From NCBI RefSeq assembly GCF_937425535.1, contig NZ_OW485602.1, positions 1 to 64,000 on the forward strand: a stretch of DNA of 64,000 bases. Reading direction: 5' to 3'. Position numbers and translations under genes: made by a program. Each line of letters starts with the position of its first letter. Position 1 is the first letter of the stretch. Below, in pieces: positions 9,901 to 17,607 of this stretch. The DNA comes from Rhodovastum atsumiense (GTDB lineage Bacteria; Pseudomonadota; Alphaproteobacteria; Acetobacterales; Acetobacteraceae). The notes under the pieces are model-generated. The model saw only the letters and a program-made list of their open reading frames with translations. It made no database searches and was not told the DNA's origin.

Positions 9901-12655
9901 CGGTGGTCAGCGCCGCCACATCGGCGGTCTGTATCTTCGCCACCTGGTCGGTGGTCAGCGCCTTCGCCTGCGCGGTGGTCAGCGCCGCGGCCTGGGCCGT
10001 GGTCAGCGCCACCACCTGGGCGGTGGACAGCACCGCCACATCGGCGGTGTCGAGCGCCGTGATCTGCGCGGTGGTCAGCGCCGCCACCTGCGCGGTGGTC
10101 AGTTTCCCGACCTGATCGCCGGAGAGCGCCTTCACCCCGGCCGTGGTCAGCGCGGCCACCTGGGCGGTGCTCAGCTTCGGCACCTGGTCGGTGGTCAGGG
10201 CCGCCACCTGCGCCGTGCTCAGCGCCGCCACCTGCGCGGTGGTCAGGCCCGGCACCTGCGTCGTGCTCAGCGCCTGCACCTGATCGGTGGTCAGCACCTG
10301 CACCTGGGCGGTGGTCAGCGAGGCCAGGTCGACCGTCTCCAGCACCGTCACCTGATCCGTGGTCAGCGCCTTCACCTGCGCGGTGGTCAGCGCCTTCGCC
10401 TGCGCGGTGGTGAAGGCCACCACATCGGCGGTGTCGAACGCCGCCACCTGCGCGGTGGTCAGCGCCGCCACCTGCGCGGTGGTCAACGCCGGTACCTGTG
10501 TCGTGGTCAGCGCCGTCACATCATCGGCATCGAGCGCCCTCACCTGATCGGTGGTGAGTGCCGCCAGATCCGCCGTTTCCAGGGCTGCCACCTGATCGCT
10601 GGTCAGCGCCACCACCTGGGCCGTGGTCAGTGCCTTTGCCTGGGCCGTGGTCAGCGCCACCACCTGAGCGGTGGACAGCACCGCCACATCGGCGGCGTCG
10701 AGCGCCACCACCTGAGCCGTGCTCAGCGCCGCGACCTGGGCGGTTGTCAGTTTCTCGACCTGATCGCCGGAGAGCGCCTTCACCCCGGCCGTGGTCAGCG
10801 CGGCCACCTGGGCGGTGCCCAGCTTCGTCACCTGAGCGGTGGTCAGGGCCGCCACCTGGGCGGTGGTCAGGGCCGCAATCTGCGCGGTGGTCAGCCTCGG
10901 CACTTGATCGGTGGTCAGGGCCGCCACGTTGTCAGTGTTGAGCGCTTTCACCTGATCGGTGGTCAGTGCCGCCAGATCGGCTGTCTCCAGCGCCGCTGCC
11001 TGCTCGGTGGTCAGGGCTGCCACCTGACCGGTGGTCAAGGCCTTCACCTGCGCGGTGGTCAGCGCCACCACCTGGGCGGTGGAGAACTCCGCCACATCCG
11101 CCGCGTCGAGCGCCGCGACCTGCGCGGTCGTCAACGCCACTATCTGGTCGGTCGTCAACGTGCCGACCTGATCGGCATCGAGGGCCTTCACTCCGGCGGT
11201 GGTGAGCGACTTCACCTGCGCGGTGGTCAGCTTCGACACCTGGCCGGTAGTCAGGGCGGCGACCTGCGCGGTGGTCAGCGCCGCAATCTGCGCCGTGGTC
11301 AGCGCCGTCACCTGATCCGTGGTGACCGCCTGCACCTGGTCGGCGGTCAGCGCCTGCACCTGGGCCGTGGTCAGCGCCGCTACGTCGGCGGTCTCCATTT
11401 TCGCCACCTGAGCGGTGGTCAGAGATTTCGCCTGCGCGGTGGTCAGCGCCGCCACCTGCGCCGTGGTCAACGCCTGCACCTGGTCGGTGGTCAGCGCCTT
11501 CACCTGATCAGTGGTCAGCACCGCCACCTGCGCGGTGGTCAGAGCGGCCAGATCAACTGTCTCCAGCGCCACCGTCTGGGCGGTGGTCAGCGCCTTCACC
11601 TGATTAGTGGTCAGCGCCTTTACCTGCGCCGTGGTGAGCGACACCACATCGGCAGTGTCGAACGCCGCTACCTGAGCGGTGGTCAGCGCCGCAATCTGCG
11701 CGGTGGTCAGCGCCGGCACCTGCATCGTGCTCAGGGCCGTGATGGATGCTGTCGCAAGAGCCGGCACCTGGGCGGTGGTCAGCGACGCCAGATCGACCGT
11801 CTCCAGCGCTGCCGCCTGCCCGGTGGTGAACGCCGCCACCTGCCCGGTGGTGAGTGCCTTCGCCTGAGCCGTGGTCAGCGCCACCACCTGGGCGGTGGAC
11901 AGCACCGCCACATCGGCGGTGTCGAGCGCCGTGATCTGCGCGGTGGTCAGCGCCGCCACCTGATCAGTGGTCAGCTTCCCGACCTGGTCGCCGGAGAGCG
12001 CCTTCACCCCGGCCGTGGTCAGCGCGGCCACCTGGGCGGTGCCCAGCTTCGTCACCTGAGCGGTGGTCAGCGCCGCCACCTGCGCGGTGGTGAGCGCCGC
12101 CACCTGCGCGGTGGTCAGGCCCGGCACCTGCGCCGTACCCAGCGCCGCCACGTTATCAGTACTGAGCGCCTGCACCTGGGCGGTGGTCAGCGAGGCCAGG
12201 TCGACCGTCTCCAGCGCCGCCACCTGCGCTGTGGTCAACGCCTGCACCTGGGCGGTGGTCAGCGCCCTGACCTGGGCCGTGGTCAGCACCACCACGTCGG
12301 CGGTGTCGAACGCCGCTACCTGTGCCGTGGTCAGCGCCGCGATCTGCGCGGTGGTCAGCGCCGGTACCTGCACCGTGGTCAGCGCGGTCACGTCCGCGGC
12401 GTCAAGCGCCTGAATTTGAAGGGTGGTGAGCGCCGCCAGGTCAGCTGTCTCCAGCGCGGTCACCAGATCAGAGGTTAACGCCTTCACCCCGGCGGTGGTC
12501 AGCGCCTTTACCTGCGTGGTCGTGAGCGCCACCACCTGGGCGGTGGAGAGTGCTGCCACCTGGGCCGTCGTCAGGCCGGCCACTTCCGCCGTTGTTAACG
12601 CCTGGATTTGTGCCGTTGTCAGGGTAGAAACGTCGGTCGTGGAAGAGATGGGCAC
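3914..12655 (-). CDS. Giant octapeptide-repeat protein (LTTxQVxA), 2913 residues
   Basis: GTG start at 12655 with AAGGA about nine bases upstream. After an 11-residue leader (MPISSTTDVST) nearly the whole protein is an uninterrupted array of about 355 octapeptides with consensus L-T-T-A/D-Q-V-x-A, ending in a short diverged tail (IPTNLPTNGFTAAQL, then ending FQIS). Variant octads recur in order: LETxDLAx, FDTADVVx, LSGDQVGx, LTTAGVKA. LETxDLAx octads are mostly 10 or 17 octads apart, giving 240- and 408-bp superunits. Thr is about a quarter of residues; I saw no Cys, Trp, Tyr or His. There is no signal peptide or membrane segment. The T-x-x-Q/D/E pattern could be a helix-capping box, suggesting a regular solenoid of very short helices (inference). 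I recognise similar arrays in alphaproteobacterial proteins but no defined function. Surface or appendage structure, or glycosylation by the neighbouring GT41 enzyme, is conjecture. Confidence 0.85.
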   Translation of the reverse strand: MPISSTTDVSTLTTAQIQALTTAEVAGLTTAQVAALSTAQVVALTTTQVKALTTAGVKALTSDLVTALETADLAALTTLQIQALDAADVTALTTVQVPALTTAQIAALTTAQVAAFDTADVVVLTTAQVRALTTAQVQALTTAQVAALETVDLASLTTAQVQALSTDNVAALGTAQVPGLTTAQVAALTTAQVAALTTAQVTKLGTAQVAALTTAGVKALSGDQVGKLTTDQVAALTTAQITALDTADVAVLSTAQVVALTTAQAKALTTGQVAAFTTGQAAALETVDLASLTTAQVPALATASITALSTMQVPALTTAQIAALTTAQVAAFDTADVVSLTTAQVKALTTNQVKALTTAQTVALETVDLAALTTAQVAVLTTDQVKALTTDQVQALTTAQVAALTTAQAKSLTTAQVAKMETADVAALTTAQVQALTADQVQAVTTDQVTALTTAQIAALTTAQVAALTTGQVSKLTTAQVKSLTTAGVKALDADQVGTLTTDQIVALTTAQVAALDAADVAEFSTAQVVALTTAQVKALTTGQVAALTTEQAAALETADLAALTTDQVKALNTDNVAALTTDQVPRLTTAQIAALTTAQVAALTTAQVTKLGTAQVAALTTAGVKALSGDQVEKLTTAQVAALSTAQVVALDAADVAVLSTAQVVALTTAQAKALTTAQVVALTSDQVAALETADLAALTTDQVRALDADDVTALTTTQVPALTTAQVAALTTAQVAAFDTADVVAFTTAQAKALTTAQVKALTTDQVTVLETVDLASLTTAQVQVLTTDQVQALSTTQVPGLTTAQVAALSTAQVAALTTDQVPKLSTAQVAALTTAGVKALSGDQVGKLTTAQVAALTTAQITALDTADVAVLSTAQVVALTTAQAAALTTAQAKALTTDQVAKIQTADVAALTTAQVQVLTTDQVQALTTTQVPSLTTAQVAALTTAQVKALTSDQVPKLTTAQVKALTTNQVKALDTEDVTALTTVQVPALTTAQIAALSTAQVAAFDTADVVAFTTAQANALTTAQVKVLTTDQVAALETADLAALTTAQVQVLTTDQVQALGTAQVPGLTTAQVAALTTAQVAALTTDQVPKLSTAQVAALTTAGVKALSGDQVGKLTTAQVAALTTAQITALDTADVAVLSTAQVVALTTAQAKALTTAQVAALTSDQVAALETADLAALTTDQVKALDADDVTALTTVQVPALTTAQIAALSTAQVAAFDTADVVAFTTAQAKALTTAQVKALTAAQVTALETVDLAALTTAQVQVLTTDQVQALSTTQVPGLTTAQVAALSTAQVAALTTDQVPKLSTAQVAALTTAGVKALSGDQVGELTTAQVTALTTAQITALDTADVAVLSTAQVVALTTAQAKALTTAQVAAFTTDQAAALETVDLAALTTAQVQALSTDNVAALGTAQVPGLTTAQVAALTTAQVAALTTDQVPKLSTAQVVALTTAGVKALSGDQVGELTTAQVAALTTAQITALDTADVAVLSTAQVVALTTAQAKALTTAQVAAFTTDQAAALETVDLAALTTAQVQALSTDNVAALGTAQVPGLTTAQVAALTTAQVAALTTDQVPKLSTAQVAALTTAGVKALSGDQVGKLTTVQVPALTTAQITALDTADVAVLSTAQVVALTTAQARALTTGQVAAFTTGQAVALETVDLAALTTDQVKALSTDNVAALTTTQVPALTTAQVAALTTAQAAGFDTADVVALTTAQVKALTTAQVAALTTAQAAALETVDLAALTTAQVAVLTTDQVQALSTAQVPGLTTAQVAVLTTAQAAALTTDQVPVLTSAQVKALTTADVKALTGDQVGKLTTDQVQALTTAQVPAFTTANVAVLTTAQVVALTTAQMAALTTAQVAALTTAQAAALETVDLASLTTVQVPALTTDQVQALTTTQVPGLTTAQVAALTTAQVAALTTDQVPVLSSAQVKALTTADVKALTGDQVGKLTTDQVQALTTAQVPALTTANVAVLTTAQVVALTTAQAKALTTAQVAALTTAQVAALETVDLASLTTIQVPALTTDQVPALTSTQVPGLTTAQVAILTTAQVAALTTDQVPVLSSAQVKALTTADVKALTGDQVGKLTTDQVQALTTAQVPALTTANVAVLTTAQVVALTTVQVPALTTAQVQALTTDQAAALETVDLARLTTAQVPALTTDQVQALTSAQVPGLTTAQVAGLTTAQVAALTTAQVAVLNSAQLRALTTTEVKALTTDQVGQLTTDQVPVLTTAQVVALTTDQVAGLTTAQVAGLTTAQVAALTTAQVPAVEIEDLQALTITQVPALTTAQLRVLTTAQVAAFTTTQVPVLTTAQIPALSTDQVAALSVDQVPVLTAAQVKALTTAQVPSIEIGDLEVLTTDQVPALTTAQVRVLTTDQVAGLTTSQVPVLTTAQVAALTTDQVQAVEIGDLQTLTITQVPALTTAQVRVLTTAQVAGLTTTQVPVLTTAQIPAFTTDQVAALSVDQVPVLTAAQVKALTTAQVPTLTTTQVPVLTTDQVPALTTAQVRVLTTAQVVGLTTAQVSVLTTAQVAAFTTDQVQAIESEDLQAFTVDQVKALTTAEVKSLTTDQVQALTTTQVPALTTAQIPVFTTDQVAALTVDQVPVLTAAQVKALTTAQVPSIETGDLQVLTTDQVAALTTTQVRVLTTDQVVALTTGQVTALTTAQVAAFTTGQVQAIETGDLEALTTTQVPTLTTAQVRVLTTDQVQALTTDQVPVLTTAQVAALTTDQVQAITEAQVPLLTTNQVKALTTAQVSALETADVAVLSTDQVQALTTAQVSALTTAQVSALSTNDVAALTTLQVRAMSTVQFAALTTDQVAALTTTQVQALTTANVVALTTAQAGALTTLEIGAFTTAQVVALETADIAAIPTNLPTNGFTAAQLAVMSPDQLAALFQIS
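3990..12600. repeat. 24-bp tandem repeat array with 408-bp and 240-bp higher-order units
   Basis: At DNA level the array is a 24-bp period, seen on the plus strand as variations on GCGGTGGTCAGCGCCGCCACC. Near-identical longer blocks are visible: 7893-8300 and 8301-8708 match closely at an offset of 408 bases (17 units), including the GCCAGATCGACCGTCTCCAG segment at about 8043 and 8450. Because the period is a multiple of three, every frame that is open in one unit stays open, producing long meaningless antisense frames. Confidence 0.9.
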
Positions 12656-13426
12656 GGATCCTGTTCCTTCTGAACCTTGGCGATCGCGCCTGAGGATTGA
12701 CTTGCCTGACGCGGGATTTTAGCGAGTAAAATTTTAAAAAATGATTTCTTGTCTATAATATCTCTGGATAGATTCCTATATATTTGAACATATCGATATT
12801 ATCAACGACTCGGCAAATTAGATTCAAGTGCATTTCTGTACACAATACACTTTGACTGTAGCTCTCATGCCATGAATACAGTCACACAACAAGCGAATTT
12901 AATCTAGCTCATGTTTTTAATTCGAAAAAATGCCTCAATATGTTCAATTGAATTATTTAAACATAATAATGTAATGCGCGCACTGCGCTTAATATTAGGT
13001 GTGCATGACTGTACCTTTGGTTGAGAATTTGCATGGCCAGACGAGATAACTCACGCAAGCCGGACACCTCGATAAACTGCATACGAAAATTGGCCCATTG
13101 ACCGTGCAACGGGATTTCTGCGCGCGGCATCCGCGCAATGAGCATCGAATAGGGTGAGAAATGATTGGAAAAATCATCTCATAGGATATTGATTATGCAT
13201 CAGCGCCACTCAATCTCCATAAGTTGATCTTCTCACCACGACCAGCGGACGATAAGGGCCTATTACATTTGACGTTGGTATGGGTTCTTACTAAGAATTT
13301 CCCGCAACATATTTATCATATTAGTCATCGTATTAATTTTATTGTTGATCATTTCTTGCGATTCACAACAGCGCACAGAAGATATCATTGGCGCCAATGA
13401 AGCGAAGGGCTTGATCAAACGGTAAT
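12656..13426. other. AT-rich intergenic region upstream of the repeat gene
   Basis: About 770 bases, clearly AT-rich in 12720-13400, with no gene I can support. It holds the candidate promoter for the repeat gene and then lies against decayed transposase sequence. Together with the AT-rich stretch at 1380-1760 it brackets the methyltransferase/glycosyltransferase/repeat-protein island. Confidence 0.6.
12777..12805 (-). promoter_or_regulatory. Candidate sigma70-type promoter for the repeat gene
   Basis: On the minus strand TTGATA (12800-12805) and TATATA (12777-12782) are separated by exactly 17 bases. This predicts a start near 12770 and a leader of about 115 bases before the GTG at 12655. 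The region is AT-rich, so chance matches are more likely than elsewhere in the window. Confidence 0.4.
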
Positions 13427-14178
13427 ATGGTACAGCCCAACGTCCGGCAGACGATCCGCGATCTGTTCGAAGTGATCAGTGAAGCGCCTTTGTGCGCCGT
13501 GATCCTGTCTGCCATGGCGGCGGCAACTGGACACTGTCGACGCCGTGCCGGCCGCCGGAAGGAAAGCCATTTCGGTAAGGCCTTGCATCCGGACAGCTTC
13601 TCGCGCGTGGTGCGGCGACTCGACCTGTTGTGGCAAAAGACGTGGCCACGGCCTCCGAAAACAGACGAGACAGCGCAGGTCACGTTCAAAAAAGGGAAGG
13701 CGCGATGCCCTGACCGTGGCCGCGCAAGCTCATCCAGGCTGACAGATCAAGGCGTGCTTCATGGATGATTGATCGCGAAGGCGGTCCACAGGGTTGGCCA
13801 AAAGGGCCGCACCGAGCACCGTGGGGGGCTGGGCGACCGGCGCTGCGAATCGACCTATATTCTTGACGCTGTCCGCCCTGCCACCGGCGACGGTATTGCC
13901 CTGATCCTTCCCATGGCTTCGACCAAGGCCATGCAGATCTTCCTGGATGAGTTCGTGGCACGCCTGGCCGCCGACACGCAGGCCGTGCTGGGTTCGGTGG
14001 TGCAGGCCGGCATGCTCCCGGCGATCTTGTGGTCCTGACCGGGGCAGACTGGTGGATATTGCTTCCATGCGGGCCCGAACTGAACCCGGCCAAGCGTGTG
14101 TGGCTCTATCTGTGAGAACGATTTTCTCGCATTGTGTGTTCCTCACTCATGAGGACATGTTCCAGGCTTGCACTGATG
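13427..14178 (+). pseudogene. IS630-family transposase remnant, several frameshifts
   Basis: Reading across frames recovers an IS630-type transposase: a first part (KALHPDSFSRVVRRLDLLWQ, RPPKTDETAQVTFKKG) in the frame from 13427; then RDALTVAAQAHP in another frame; then the DDE core (RVGQKGRTEHR, CESTYILDAVRPATGDG, PMASTKAMQIFLDEF) from 13769; then PNQAC-like end sequence and FLTHEDMFQACTDA near 14140-14175. The frame changes at least three times and the VLDGAGWH segment is corrupted, so it cannot make an active enzyme. It runs straight into an IS1182-type remnant. Family is assigned by motif order from memory. Confidence 0.7.
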
Positions 14179-14760
14179 CCCGGCATAACATCGTCGATAC
14201 GGGTTACGTCAGCGCCAGCCTGCTCATGGAGGCATGCCTGCGCCGACTACCGCTGACCGGCGCAAGCTGGCAAAGGCTTTGTCTTGGAAATTTTCGTGAT
14301 TCATTGGGATGCGCCGCAGGTCACCTGTCCGACGGGCATTCAAGGCTGCGGTACGCCGGTTATCAAAGTTCAGTTCTCCAGGAAAGATTCCTGGGTTCGT
14401 GTTCACCGCGCCGACTGCGCTGAACCGAATGCAACGCGATGCGTCATCACTTGCAGTGATCTGTGAGGATGACACTTCCCTGCAAGCGGTCGGACAACGC
14501 CAGAAGACACCTGAGTTTCTCGACACCTGCATTATCCGGGCGGGGACCGAGTCCACCATATCGCAGGCCGTACGTGGCTTCGGCCTACGGCAGTCCTGCC
14601 ACTTCGGACATGCCAAGACACACCTTCAGCATCTCGCCATCCGCGTTGTCATGAACCTCATGCACCTTGTCCATCCGATCAATGATGACGCTCCGGCTCC
14701 GATGAGGCATTCGCATGTCACAAACTTGATCCAGGTCAAACCATCCACTGACTTCGCCAG
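14179..14760 (+). pseudogene. IS1182-like transposase C-terminal remnant, frameshifted
   Basis: Successive frames read RHNIVDTGYVSASLL (from about 14179), then VIHWDAPQVTCPTG and VIKVQFSRKDSW (from 14284), then RAGTESTISQAVRGFGLRQS and GHAKTHLQHLAIRVVMNL (about 14536-14670). This is the order found in IS1182-type DDE transposases: substrate loop, CP-rich segment, and the C-terminal motif with the catalytic Glu. Only the C-terminal half is left and it needs two frame shifts. The N-terminal half seems to have been replaced by the IS630 remnant, making a chimera of two dead elements. Confidence 0.65.
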
Positions 14761-14876
14761 CAGCGTCGAAAGTGCGGAACGGTGCATCTGGCGGCCTCAA
14801 CAAGGTCCTGGAAGTGCCTCGTATACTCGAGAGCGCTGCACAGCCCCCATCCGGAAACCACCAAGAGCATAACCTG

Positions 14877-16217
14877 CTAACCTACTATCCCCTCCAGCCG
14901 CACGAATGCTTCCGCTGCTCCGGTCCGCTCACCCACGCCTTGCTCAAGAAATCCTTCGAATTCGGGGAATTTCGTGATCGCTTCATCCACCAACGGGTCT
15001 GACCCCGCACGATAAGCCCCGAGGCGGATCATCTCGGCCATTCCCTCATAAGCACCGAGCAATCGCCGCGCGCGCGTCAACAAAACATTTTCCTCAGCGC
15101 CATGGCAGCGTGGCAAGGCGCGGCTGACCGAGCGCAGCACGTCGATCGCCGGCCACCGTCCCCGCTCTCCGATGCGCCGGTCGAGCACCAGATGCCCGTC
15201 CAGGATGCCACGCACCGCGTCTGCCACCGGCTCGTCATGGTCATCACCGTCCACCAGCACCGTGAACACGGCAGTGATGTCGCCCTCGCCCTCCGGTCCC
15301 GGCCCGGCCCGCTCCAGCAGCGCGGGGAGTTCGCTGAACACCGAAGGCGTGTAGCTGCGCGCGGTTGCCGGCTCGCCGGCGGCCAACCCGATCTCGCGCT
15401 GCGCATGCGCCAGCCGCGTGACAGAATCGAGCAGGCACAGAACCTGCTTGCCCTCGGCCCGGAAGAACTCGGCAATGGTCAGCGTCGCCTGGGCTGCGCG
15501 GCGGCGGGCCAGCGCCGGCTGGTCGGACGTCGCCACGACCACCACTGCGCGGCGCAATCCTTCCTTGCCCAGGATGACATCGAGGAACTCGCGCACCTCC
15601 CGGCCACGCTCGCCGATCAACCCGACCACGATGACATCGGCGGTAACGAAGCGCGCAAGCATGCCCATCAACGTCGACTTGCCCACGCCCGAGGCCGCAA
15701 ACACACCAAGCCGTTGCCCACGGCAGAGGGGAATGAATACATCGAGCGCCCGGATGCCGGTCTCGAGGCGGGCCCCCATGATGCGCCGACCGAAGGCCGG
15801 GGGAGCGGGACGGCGCAGCGGCAATGCGCGCGCCCCCCGCGGCAATTCCCCACGCCCATCCAACGGGTTGCCCAGGCCGTCCACCACCCGGCCAAGCCAG
15901 CTCCCGGTGGGGGCGATGCAAGGCGGCTCGCCGAGGCGCACCCGCGCCCCTGGCCGCAGGCCATCGGCACGGCCTTCCATCATGACCGTGGCAAGGGAAC
16001 CATTGAAGGCGACGATCTCCCCTGGCACCTCCCCAGTGCCACAGGCGACATGCACGCGATCACCGACGGCGACGGCACGCCCGAAACCGGTAACTGTCAG
16101 GGCGGCGTCGCGCACGGCTTCCAGCGTGCCCCAACGGCTCTCGCGGGGCAGACGGGCGAGCAATGCAGGAGCATCAGCAAGATACCGGGAGAGGGGAAAA
16201 CTGTGAGCGTACGACAT
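14877..16217 (-). CDS. fliI: Flagellum-specific ATPase FliI
   Basis: 446 residues, the usual FliI length. The F1-type core has Walker A at about residues 170-180 (GVFAASGVGKSTLMG), Walker B (VLCLLDSVTRLAHAQREIGL with the catalytic region) and the ERGREVREF segment shared with SctN/FliI. FliI is the soluble hexameric ATPase that helps unload substrates into the flagellar type III export gate. The gene is divergent from flgB, 151 bases away, and no fliH or fliJ is adjacent. No clear ribosome site precedes the ATG at 16217, but the start fits family length. Confidence 0.95.
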   Translation of the reverse strand: MSYAHSFPLSRYLADAPALLARLPRESRWGTLEAVRDAALTVTGFGRAVAVGDRVHVACGTGEVPGEIVAFNGSLATVMMEGRADGLRPGARVRLGEPPCIAPTGSWLGRVVDGLGNPLDGRGELPRGARALPLRRPAPPAFGRRIMGARLETGIRALDVFIPLCRGQRLGVFAASGVGKSTLMGMLARFVTADVIVVGLIGERGREVREFLDVILGKEGLRRAVVVVATSDQPALARRRAAQATLTIAEFFRAEGKQVLCLLDSVTRLAHAQREIGLAAGEPATARSYTPSVFSELPALLERAGPGPEGEGDITAVFTVLVDGDDHDEPVADAVRGILDGHLVLDRRIGERGRWPAIDVLRSVSRALPRCHGAEENVLLTRARRLLGAYEGMAEMIRLGAYRAGSDPLVDEAITKFPEFEGFLEQGVGERTGAAEAFVRLEGIVG

Positions 16218-16290
16218 TCTGTCGGCTTTGCGAAATACCGCACCAGTTGCGGCATGACCTGCCTAGCACGCTTCTCGCGAAAATGTGTCC

Positions 16291-16296
16291 TATAAT
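16291..16296 (+). promoter_or_regulatory. TATAAT -10-like hexamer in the fliI/flgB divergent region
   Basis: TATAAT at 16291-16296 lies about 75 bases before the flgB start. No good -35 hexamer stands at the right distance, and I did not find a sigma54-type TGGCAC-N5-TTGC pair in this 151-base region. Low-confidence promoter candidate. Confidence 0.2.
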
Positions 16297-16368
16297 TGCG
16301 AAAACACTCGACGAAGGACAACCAAGACGCTAGATAGCGGCCGGATCTAACACGCAAAAGTGTGTTGC

Positions 16369-16797
16369 ATGCTCGAAGAAATCGACCTGTTCAGGCTGAC
16401 TGGCGCGCGCATGCGGTATCTCACCGAGCGCCAGACCACGTTGGCGCGCAACATCGCCAACGCCGATACCCCCCATTATCGTGCCCAGGACCTGGTGCCA
16501 TTCAGCTTCAACAGCCACTTGCTGCAGGGAGGGCCCGGGCAATTGCAGGCCGGTGCGGCAGCACCGCTGCGGCTGGCACGTACTAATGCTGCGCATGTGC
16601 CTGATGCCCGCGGCGCCCGGCTCGCACGCATCGATTCACACGGTGCAAGCTACGGTGAAAAACCCGACGGCAATACCGTATCCCTTGAAGAACAGATGGT
16701 GAAGTCCAACGACGTGGCCAACGCTTTCCATCTCGCCACGGCGGCCTACGCAAAGAGCATGACACTCCTCAAGACCGGCATCGGCGGAGGGCGATAA
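16369..16797 (+). CDS. flgB: Flagellar basal-body proximal rod protein FlgB
   Basis: 142 residues from ATG at 16369; a GTG nine bases upstream is the other option. It has the rod-protein N-terminal signature (RQTTLARNIANADTPHYRAQDL) and the C-terminal stretch typical of FlgB (LEEQMVKSNDVANAFHLATA, then YAKSMTLLKTGIG). FlgB forms the rod section nearest the MS ring with FlgC, FlgF and FliE. Its stop overlaps the flgC start (TAATG), so the genes are translationally coupled. Confidence 0.93.
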   Translation: MLEEIDLFRLTGARMRYLTERQTTLARNIANADTPHYRAQDLVPFSFNSHLLQGGPGQLQAGAAAPLRLARTNAAHVPDARGARLARIDSHGASYGEKPDGNTVSLEEQMVKSNDVANAFHLATAAYAKSMTLLKTGIGGGR

Positions 16798-17237
16798 TGT
16801 ACGAGGCCTCTCCTATCACCGGTCGCGGTCCGCTCAATCAGGCCATGGCCACATCTGCCTCGGGCATGCGCGTGCAGGCAACACGGCTGCGGGTGGTCGC
16901 CGAAAATCTTGCCAACGTGACATCAACCGCCGCGACCCCCGGGGGCGACCCGTTCCGTCGCAAGGTGATGAGCTTCGACCAGCGCGTTGACCGCCAGAGT
17001 GGCGCCGCCCTGGTTGGCATCGGACGGATCACCACAGACGAGGCGCCGTTTCGCACTGTCTATGAACCTTCCCATCCCGCCGCCAATGCACAGGGATATG
17101 TGAAGATGCCCAATGTCTCGGCGCTCGTGGAAGTGGCGGATATGCGTGAAGCCCAGCGCACCTACGAGGCCAATCTCACTGCGCTCACGCAGGCGCGCGC
17201 CATGCTCACCAAGACCATCGACATTCTGAAGGCCTGA
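16797..17237 (+). CDS. flgC: Flagellar basal-body rod protein FlgC
   Basis: 146 residues, normal for FlgC. The N-terminus holds the rod motif (MATSASGMRVQATRLRVVAENLANV) and the C-terminus the paired helix (VEVADMREAQRTYEANLTAL, then ARAMLTKTIDILKA). It overlaps flgB by one base and its stop overlaps the fliE start (ATGA), so flgB-flgC-fliE is one tight operon building the proximal rod. Confidence 0.95.
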   Translation: MYEASPITGRGPLNQAMATSASGMRVQATRLRVVAENLANVTSTAATPGGDPFRRKVMSFDQRVDRQSGAALVGIGRITTDEAPFRTVYEPSHPAANAQGYVKMPNVSALVEVADMREAQRTYEANLTALTQARAMLTKTIDILKA

Positions 17238-17542
17238 TGACCATGTCCCAGATCGCGCAGATTGCCCCGCTCAACCAGGTGGCATCGGCCTATGCCACTT
17301 CCCAGCTCCGACCTGCCCGCAATTCGTCAGACTTCGCCGGCATGGTCGGTGATGCGACCTCCGCCGCCCTCAACACGATGCGCCATGCCGAGCGCATGAC
17401 AGCCCGCGGCGTCGCCGGCCGCGCCGACGTGCAGGAAGTGGTGCAGGCGCTCAGCAACGCCGAGGTGACGATGCAAGCCGTGGTGGCGGTGCGCGACAAG
17501 ATTGTCGGCGCCTACTCCGATATTCTGCGCATGTCCGTCTGA
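17237..17542 (+). CDS. fliE: Flagellar hook-basal body protein FliE
   Basis: 101 residues. The C-terminal half is characteristic of FliE (GRADVQEVVQALSNAEVTMQ, then VAVRDKIVGAYSDILRMSV). FliE joins the MS ring to the rod and is the first rod-type export substrate. The start at 17237 overlaps the flgC stop; an ATG two codons later is also possible. About 65 bases separate it from fliQ. Confidence 0.93.
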   Translation: MTMSQIAQIAPLNQVASAYATSQLRPARNSSDFAGMVGDATSAALNTMRHAERMTARGVAGRADVQEVVQALSNAEVTMQAVVAVRDKIVGAYSDILRMSV

Positions 17543-17607
17543 GTCCTCTCTCCGGAACTTTCTGCTGCCCAACCGGGCGTCGGCCGCAGCGCGCAGGGAT
17601 ATCAGCG

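Noticed and set aside
4376-12478. Very long plus-strand open frames (about 733 and 1948 codons) antisense to the repeat gene, rich in Gly, Gln, Arg and His
   Set aside because: They come from a 24-bp repeat whose period is a multiple of three, which keeps any open frame open. The sense frame has a plausible start, ribosome site and conserved residue pattern; the antisense product is a low-complexity basic string.
3990-12600. CRISPR-like regular repeats
   Set aside because: Units are contiguous 24-mers without unique spacers, code for a regular protein and have no cas genes nearby.
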